Positions 31,724 to 36,250 of a stretch of 36,250 bases of DNA are shown here, in pieces. Numbering within the stretch: position 1 is the first letter of the stretch; every line of letters begins with the position of its first letter. Origin of the DNA: JBMZCV01 sp049613665 (lineage in GTDB: Bacteria > Bacteroidota > Bacteroidia > Chitinophagales > UBA2359); NCBI GenBank assembly GCA_049613665.1, contig JBMZCV010000029.1, forward strand, positions 1-36,250, given 5' to 3'. A program made the position numbers and the translations under genes. The notes under the pieces were generated by a model. It was not told where the DNA came from. It made no database searches and saw nothing but the letters and a program-made list of their open reading frames with translations.

Positions 31724-32476
31724 CTATTTCAAGATTTCTGTAAAAGGGTCACCTTCTGTTGCCAAATCTGTGAGCTGAAAAGCAGTTTTCACATCGCTAA
31801 TCATTTCCATTTCCATTGACAAACCATTGTGCATCGTTGCTATTTTTGCTCCTGTTTCGGTTGTTGTCCAGCCGCTCCAGCCTACTTTTAGCCCATCTAC
31901 TGGAATGACTTTTACCCACATTTGCCAAGCAGTCGGCAAGCCATTTTCGTCCAAAAGCCACAAATACGAATCGCCAGGTGTTGCTCCTCCAGACGCATAA
32001 CTGACCAATAAAGCTTCACTATCATCTTTTTGCTTCACGATGCTTCGGCTTGTGCCACCATCAAAGGCTTTGGCAGGAGCATTGAGCCAAAACGAATCAT
32101 TGACCCAAAACTTCCAAGCTTTATCTACTAATTTTGCCGTTTTTTGCTCCGAATCAATCAACTCTCCAGCCTTCCAAGCTTTGCCTGTTTGAGCATTTAT
32201 ATCTACCAAAACCTTATAATCTTTCCAACGTACTTCGGTCAAATGTCGTTTTTTGTCCCACAAATAATGGTGTATACCCATAAATGTCCAACTGACAGCT
32301 TCGGTAGAGTCCCACGCAGTTTTATTGATAGCCGAAAACATCTTTTTTGCCAACTCATCGGCTTTTTCTGACTGCGTACCTGTTGGCAATGATTTGCTCA
32401 ACAGAAAACAACTGCCAACTGACAGTACAAAAATAACAACTAAGCCGATAAGTATATATTTTGCGATTTTTTTCAT
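31724..32476 (-). CDS. Membrane-anchored protein of unknown function
   Basis: From the ATG at 32474-32476 the protein has 250 residues and begins MKKIAKYILIGLVVIFVLSVGSC. This is a single hydrophobic segment that acts as an anchor or signal; a Cys after Ser-Gly might be lipidated, but the pattern VGSC is only a marginal lipobox. An in-frame ATG 45 bases upstream would add a charged non-signal extension and is less likely. The exported part has a Trp-rich beta character: SWTFMGIHHYLWDKKRHLTEVRW, YKVLVDINAQTGKAW, WVNDSFWLNAPAKAFDGG, YLWLLDENGLPTAWQMWVKVIPVDGLK. Such regularly spaced tryptophans suggest a beta-sandwich or barrel-like domain, perhaps lipid-binding. No named family was recognised. 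It lies 59 bases downstream of the TMTC-like gene and may be cotranscribed with it. Confidence 0.7.
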   Translation of the reverse strand: MKKIAKYILIGLVVIFVLSVGSCFLLSKSLPTGTQSEKADELAKKMFSAINKTAWDSTEAVSWTFMGIHHYLWDKKRHLTEVRWKDYKVLVDINAQTGKAWKAGELIDSEQKTAKLVDKAWKFWVNDSFWLNAPAKAFDGGTSRSIVKQKDDSEALLVSYASGGATPGDSYLWLLDENGLPTAWQMWVKVIPVDGLKVGWSGWTTTETGAKIATMHNGLSMEMEMISDVKTAFQLTDLATEGDPFTEILK

Positions 32477-32535
32477 TTTTGCGATTTTTCTATATTCAAA
32501 AAAATAGTTTTTTAGTGCCAAACACTAACGAAAGT

Positions 32536-34500
32536 TTAGCGTTTCGACATTTGCATATAATACTGATATTTGGCTGTGTTGCCTTGTTTCAAATAAAACA
32601 TAGCAACCATAGCAGCCAATTGTTGCGTATTATTTGGGCTAATTTTAATAACTTGTTCAAAATTTTGAGTTGCTGCTACGGTGTCACTTTTGCACAAATT
32701 GAGTGTCCCTGCTCCCAAGTGATATTGTTTTGAGTTTGGCTCGGCAGCTTTGATATCTGCCAATAATTTATCGGCTTTTGCCAACTCTCCCCTACCACAA
32801 TAATCACCAATCATTTTAGCTTTTGTTTCAAAATCATTTGGCTTTTTCACAATATATTTTTCGAAATGATAGAGTGATTTCTCTGCATTTTGAAGTTTTC
32901 TATAACATTTTGCTGCTTCGTAATGTGTTTTAAAATTGCTGGCAGACAAAGCCAAAGAAGCTTCAAAAAAAGGAATAGATTCGGCAGGTTGTCCCAAAAC
33001 TTGGCAGGTAGTATAACCTGCATTTCGCAAAGCCGAAGCATTTTTAGGCTGTAGTTTTAGGCTTTTTTCAAAGTGCTTGATAGCTTTTCTAGCATATTTT
33101 TCTTTTTTCACTTTATCTTTTTGTTCTTCGGCACTCAAAACCAATTGATTGGCATATAAATATTGAGGAACAGGTGCTTTTTCGAGATGAGAAATATCAT
33201 TTTCCAATAGCGTAAGTGTATTTTTCCAAGCTGCATTTCTTTGTATGGTTAAGAAAATACAAGGTAAAAGCAACAAACCAACAATTGCTATCAACCGTTT
33301 GTGATTTGGCGAAACAAAGTCTATTTTTTGGGTTAGAGAAGCCTTTGTAAGCTGAAAAAGTGCATAAATAACAATAAAACAAAAACCTAAACTAGCTGAA
33401 AAGGCTAATCTTTCGGCCACAACGCCTGGCATTCTGACAAGAATATTGCTGTATAAACCTATGCCAATCAAGTAAAACAAAATGGCAAACGATAAAATAT
33501 GCTTTTTTGGCAATTCTTTCAAAGCCCATAAACCTGCCAAAATATGAATGACCGCCGACAATATTGCCCAAATATTGCCAAAGCCTACGGTTTGAAATTT
33601 TCCTGCTCCGTAATAAAAAAGAAGTGGAAAAGGAGCAAACAAAAGTCGCAAATAGTAACCTAGTGCATAAAAAGAAGTCGCTAAAATAGTGAAAAAATTG
33701 GTTTCGAGTGCCAAAGGATTTTCAGATGGATATACCTGCGATTCGAATTCGCCTTCAAATGACATATTGACTAGGGCCAAACTCAAAATTGGAAGGATAA
33801 TCAAAAAAGCACTTAGTGCGATTTGCTGTTTTAAATTTGTTTTTGGCCGAAAAAAATAAAGCATCAAAGGAATGAGCAAAGCAAAAATAATAGTTCCAGA
33901 TTTTGAGAGCATTCCTAACATAAAACAGAAAAAAGCGAAAATAAAATGTAGTATTTTTTTATTTTCAAAATATTTTATAAAAAGTAGTGCCGCCAAAATA
34001 GCAAATAGAAAAGATAGGAGTTCTTCTCTATTTTTGAGGCTCGCCACAACTTCAGTATGAATTGGGTGTGCCAAAAACAAAATAGTAATGAGGAAAGGAA
34101 GTAGCGAATGGTAGCTTTGCAGAAGAATTTGCAGGAGCAAAAAAAGAATAATGCCACAAAAAGCATATAAAATCGTATTGATAGCATGACTAATATTCGG
34201 TTTTTTGCCAAAAAGCTCATATTCTATCGCAAAAGTAGCCATCGGAATAGGCCGATAACCACCAGAACGGCCAAGTCCTTCGCTGTCGATATATGGTTTT
34301 GTGAAAATGTCGTAGAAACCATCAAATCCTTTTGCAACCGTTGGGTTTATAGGTGTATTGTATTTGTCGTCAAAGCCATAGTCATTTTGTAGGGTATTTC
34401 CATATAGCAAAAAACTAAACATGATTATAATTGCAAACAATATGTTATTGCTTGGTAAAGTGCTTTTTATACTTGCTGTTTTTTTTTTATTCTTACTCAT
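32536..34500 (-). CDS. TMTC-like polytopic membrane protein with C-terminal TPR repeats
   Basis: From the ATG at 34498-34500 (MSKNKKKT) the protein has 654 residues. It has about ten to twelve membrane helices in the first 430 residues, then TPR repeats (about 470-650; for example KYARKAIKHFEKSLKLQPKNASALRNAG, PFFEASLALSASNFKTHYEAAKCYRKL). Early loop 1 carries YGFDDKYN, and a later loop contains HPIHTEVVASLKNREELLS. The same HPxHTExVAxxxxRxELL motif marks animal TMTC O-mannosyltransferases and their bacterial relatives (GT-C fold). The acidic pair FDD in loop 1 corresponds to the catalytic acid position of GT-C enzymes. It is probably a sugar transferase using a polyprenyl-phosphate donor to modify exported proteins or glycans; this is family inference. 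Confidence 0.8.
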   Translation of the reverse strand: MSKNKKKTASIKSTLPSNNILFAIIIMFSFLLYGNTLQNDYGFDDKYNTPINPTVAKGFDGFYDIFTKPYIDSEGLGRSGGYRPIPMATFAIEYELFGKKPNISHAINTILYAFCGIILFLLLQILLQSYHSLLPFLITILFLAHPIHTEVVASLKNREELLSFLFAILAALLFIKYFENKKILHFIFAFFCFMLGMLSKSGTIIFALLIPLMLYFFRPKTNLKQQIALSAFLIILPILSLALVNMSFEGEFESQVYPSENPLALETNFFTILATSFYALGYYLRLLFAPFPLLFYYGAGKFQTVGFGNIWAILSAVIHILAGLWALKELPKKHILSFAILFYLIGIGLYSNILVRMPGVVAERLAFSASLGFCFIVIYALFQLTKASLTQKIDFVSPNHKRLIAIVGLLLLPCIFLTIQRNAAWKNTLTLLENDISHLEKAPVPQYLYANQLVLSAEEQKDKVKKEKYARKAIKHFEKSLKLQPKNASALRNAGYTTCQVLGQPAESIPFFEASLALSASNFKTHYEAAKCYRKLQNAEKSLYHFEKYIVKKPNDFETKAKMIGDYCGRGELAKADKLLADIKAAEPNSKQYHLGAGTLNLCKSDTVAATQNFEQVIKISPNNTQQLAAMVAMFYLKQGNTAKYQYYMQMSKR

Positions 34501-34839
34501 ATTTATGTATTTCGGCATCAAATAGGTTGTTTCTTTTAGCAAAAAAGAAAACGTCTAATCTCAATATTTGCTTTTTAGCCAAAGTTAAACATTTTGTGTA
34601 TTTAAACGCTTTTTTTAATACAAAAATACGCAAGAAACCATCGGAAAACATTTTATTTGTAGCTATAAAAAACACTTGCATTCAAAAAAATAAAAATGAT
34701 TGTTTAGCAAGTGTTAAACTTTTGAAATATCTTTGCATCAAAAATGACGGCTGAATTAGGCCTTTTAAAAAAAACAAAAAGGTAAAAAGCAGTTTTTAAC
34801 AAATATTATTTAACTTTTCAATAAAAAATATATTACCGT
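34501..34839. other. Divergent intergenic region with promoter elements
   Basis: A plus-strand -7 box TATCTTTG at 34728-34735 has a TTG at 34700-34702 as -33 candidate (spacing 25, slightly long); it should serve the gene at 34840. On the minus strand TAACTTTG (34580-34587) and TATTTTTG (34621-34628) are candidate -7 boxes for the TMTC-like gene, without clear -33 partners. No repeat or RNA gene was seen. Confidence 0.45.
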
Positions 34840-35445
34840 ATGAAAATAATACGATTATTTGTGCTTGCTCTGGTATGTATGAGCATGGCATTCAACGCAT
34901 CGGCACAGAAAGGCGGTGGCGAGAATGATAAGGAAGATTTTTTGCCGGGTGCAGTCTATGAAATACGATATTGGCAAGATATGACCAATATGAGTGCTCC
35001 TGTATATTTGGACACGATGTTTTTTTTCAATAACGACCGAGCCGTTTTTGAATATACCAATAAAAACTGTATTTCTTGCGATAAAAAAGAAACGGATTCT
35101 TTAGTGTATATGATTTTGCCAAAAATTTCATTCAATGAGAAAGAAATAATTTTGGGCGACAATATTATCACACGCCTATATCAAGTAACTGTTCCCTTTC
35201 GAGGCTATGACCGCACTATTTATAAGCTTTTTATTACTGATATGAAAAATAAAGGTACTGGCTTGGGCGAATATGTGCTAGTTTCGAAGCAGTTTGGCAT
35301 TATTTATCGATACAATAGCGAGGGGCAAGTGACGATGTTGAGCCAAACGGAGGTGCTGAAAGATGGCAAAGAAGTAGATATTATCAATATGTTGCCGCTT
35401 CAAATGGCTTTGCAACAAACTGATATTTTTATTGGCGTAGAGTAG
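34840..35445 (+). CDS. Small secreted protein of unknown function
   Basis: The 201-residue precursor has a clear signal peptide (1-22, ending NASAQ). The mature protein begins with a Gly/Lys/Asp-rich segment (KGGGENDKEDFLPG), then alternates strands and loops: YEIRYWQDMTNMSAPVY, VFEYTNKNCISCDKKETDSLVY, IITRLYQVTVPFRGYDRTIYK, YVLVSKQFGIIYRYNSEGQV. The pair of Cys in NCISCDKK (C-x-x-C) might form a disulfide or bind metal; it is the only Cys motif. No family was recognised. It is a single gene between its own promoter region and a good terminator. Confidence 0.8.
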   Translation: MKIIRLFVLALVCMSMAFNASAQKGGGENDKEDFLPGAVYEIRYWQDMTNMSAPVYLDTMFFFNNDRAVFEYTNKNCISCDKKETDSLVYMILPKISFNEKEIILGDNIITRLYQVTVPFRGYDRTIYKLFITDMKNKGTGLGEYVLVSKQFGIIYRYNSEGQVTMLSQTEVLKDGKEVDIINMLPLQMALQQTDIFIGVE

Positions 35446-35473
35446 TTTTTGCACTTTTTTTTAGAAAAAACGC

Positions 35474-35516
35474 AAAAGGCATATTTTTCTCATTATGAGG
35501 AAGATATGCCTTTTTT
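35474..35516 (+). terminator. Terminator of the small secreted-protein gene
   Basis: AAAAGGCATATTTTTCTC (35474-35491) pairs with 35497-35514 with two mismatches, followed by a T-run. Confidence 0.88.
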
Positions 35517-35518
35517 CA

Positions 35519-35628
35519 TTAAGTAATCGTTCAGAAGCTTTTGGGCATTTCAAAACAAAATAACACCTTGATGGTAAATGCGTTAGCAACTAAACGAATG
35601 CTTTATTAATATAGTACTTGGTATTTAA
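35519..35628 (+). repeat. MITE/REP-like palindromic element, copy F (forward)
   Basis: This is the closest relative of copy A and also 110 bp, bounded by TTAAGT and ATTTAA. Hairpin 1 (35561-35585) is TAAC-acc-TTGA-tgg-TAAA-tgc-GTTA. Hairpin 2 (35613-35625) is AGTAC-TTG-GTATT, with one mismatch. It starts only a few bases after a terminator and lies about 90 bases before the next start codon. Confidence 0.85.
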
Positions 35629-35718
35629 AAGAAGCCTTGCTTTAAACTTTTTGTCATTTGCAAGTCTAAAATTTTGTAACTACACAAAACGAATTTATCA
35701 CTTACAAAAAATCTAAGC

Positions 35719-36250
35719 ATGAAAAGGTCATTATTATTATATAGTTTTCTATGTGTGTGTTTTATATTAGTATCAAATAATACTTCTGCACAAAACAATA
35801 TGAAAGTTGAGCAAGTCACACGTCAAGGTAAGGTTAAAAGCTATAAGCCTTCTAGTTCAAAATCTATAGCTATGGAGACTGTGAAAAATACAAAAACGAA
35901 AACGAAAGTTACTAATAACTCTACGACAAAAACACCTGTAAAAAATACAAAAACGAAAGCTACTAATAGTTCTACGACGAAAACGCCTGTAAGAAATACT
36001 AATACTAGAACGAAAGCTACTAACGGTTCTACGACAAAAACGCCTGTCAAAAATACGACTACTAGAACGAAAGCTACTAACAATTCTACAACAAAAACAC
36101 CTGTCAAAAATACTACTACTAGAACGAAAGCTACTAATGGTTCTACGACAAAAACACCTGTAAAAAATACGACTACTAGAACGAAAGCTACTAATGGTTC
36201 TACGACAAAAACACCTGTCAAAAATACTACTACTAGAACGAAAGCTACTA
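35719..36250 (+). CDS. Secreted Thr/Lys-rich repeat protein, 3' end beyond window
   Basis: The frame starts at the ATG 35719-35721 and stays open for 177 codons to the window edge. A signal peptide (1-24, MKRSLLLYSFLCVCFILVSN... ending TSA-Q) is followed by about 29 ordinary residues. Then six complete units of a 19-residue repeat follow (one unit has 17), of the form VKNTTTRTKATNGSTTKTP, and a seventh is under way at the edge. The segment is basic, has no hydrophobic residues apart from one Val and one Ala per unit, and has one Pro per unit. This suggests an extended, unfolded and possibly glycosylated stalk or spacer between the membrane and a domain outside the window. The later units are nearly identical at the DNA level, so copy number could change by slippage or recombination. 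Function is unknown. Confidence 0.85.
   Translation, partial: MKRSLLLYSFLCVCFILVSNNTSAQNNMKVEQVTRQGKVKSYKPSSSKSIAMETVKNTKTKTKVTNNSTTKTPVKNTKTKATNSSTTKTPVRNTNTRTKATNGSTTKTPVKNTTTRTKATNNSTTKTPVKNTTTRTKATNGSTTKTPVKNTTTRTKATNGSTTKTPVKNTTTRTKAT
35881..36250 (+). repeat. 57-bp in-frame tandem repeats
   Basis: The unit is 57 bp (51 bp in the second copy). Units start at 35881 and continue past the window. The first units have diverged most and the last three are nearly identical, with only third-position or few-base differences (such as gtc/gta). All units keep frame and coding strand. Confidence 0.92.

Noticed and set aside
35841..36221. A long Val/Phe-rich open frame on the minus strand over the repeats
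   Set aside because: It is the antisense shadow of the Thr/Lys-rich repeat gene, which has a signal peptide and start codon; the minus frame has neither and results from the 57-bp repeats keeping frame.
35881..36250. CRISPR-like repetitive array
   Set aside because: The repeats are contiguous with no unique spacers, in coding frame, and each unit varies gradually.

Overview
The window reads as a chromosomal stretch of a Bacteroidota bacterium, most likely of the order Cytophagales. The evidence is a low GC content, start codons without clear Shine-Dalgarno sequences, -7 promoter boxes of the Bacteroidota form TAnnTTTG, and characteristic proteins: a choice-of-anchor-B-type secreted protein, a TMTC-like membrane/TPR protein, CRY-DASH, and a DUF3575-like barrel. 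This placement is inferred from gene content, because no rRNA is present.

Layout. 1-283: two tandem tRNA-Gln(TTG) genes, the first cut by the window edge. 457-4272: an outer-membrane-type protein, dnaN (beta clamp), a broken DUF2087-like ORF, and recA. 4629-8128: a ferredoxin-reductase-like flavoprotein, an Rpn-type PD-(D/E)XK nuclease with a separately encoded duplicate of its C-terminal tail, and an ABC1/AarF kinase. 8539-16151: a lipoprotein, a Fic AMPylase-type protein, a DASH cryptochrome, an HtrA/DegP protease, GreA, a HIT hydrolase and a membrane-anchored LAS-type metallopeptidase-like protein. 16162-21185: a minus-strand export operon in the order ABC ATPase/permease, HlyD adaptor, hotdog thioesterase, TolC. 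21683-25508: a secreted unknown protein, then a two-gene restriction-modification system (endonuclease overlapping an N6-adenine methyltransferase by one base). 25587-36250: a 1214-residue modular secreted protein, a 12-repeat LRR protein, a membrane-anchored unknown, a TMTC-like membrane/TPR protein, a small secreted protein, and the start of a Thr/Lys-rich repeat protein that runs off the window.

The most interesting unexplained signal is a family of about 105-110 bp MITE/REP-like palindromic elements in six intergenic regions. They end in TTAAGT...ACTTAA-type inverted repeats and carry two internal hairpins, one with a compensatory base-pair change between copies. A second, unrelated palindromic element lies between the ABC and HlyD genes. 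The second main point of interest is the Rpn locus. The toxin's C-terminal module has been duplicated as a free-standing 86-codon ORF, which resembles the small intragenic Rpn antitoxins but is separately encoded. The export operon is also unusual: its ATPase has substitutions at the Q-loop, Walker B and H-loop, and a thioesterase gene is packed inside the operon.

Mobile-element and defence content is moderate: one R-M system, one Rpn locus, one Fic gene and the small repeats. There is no CRISPR array, no intact insertion sequence and no prophage.
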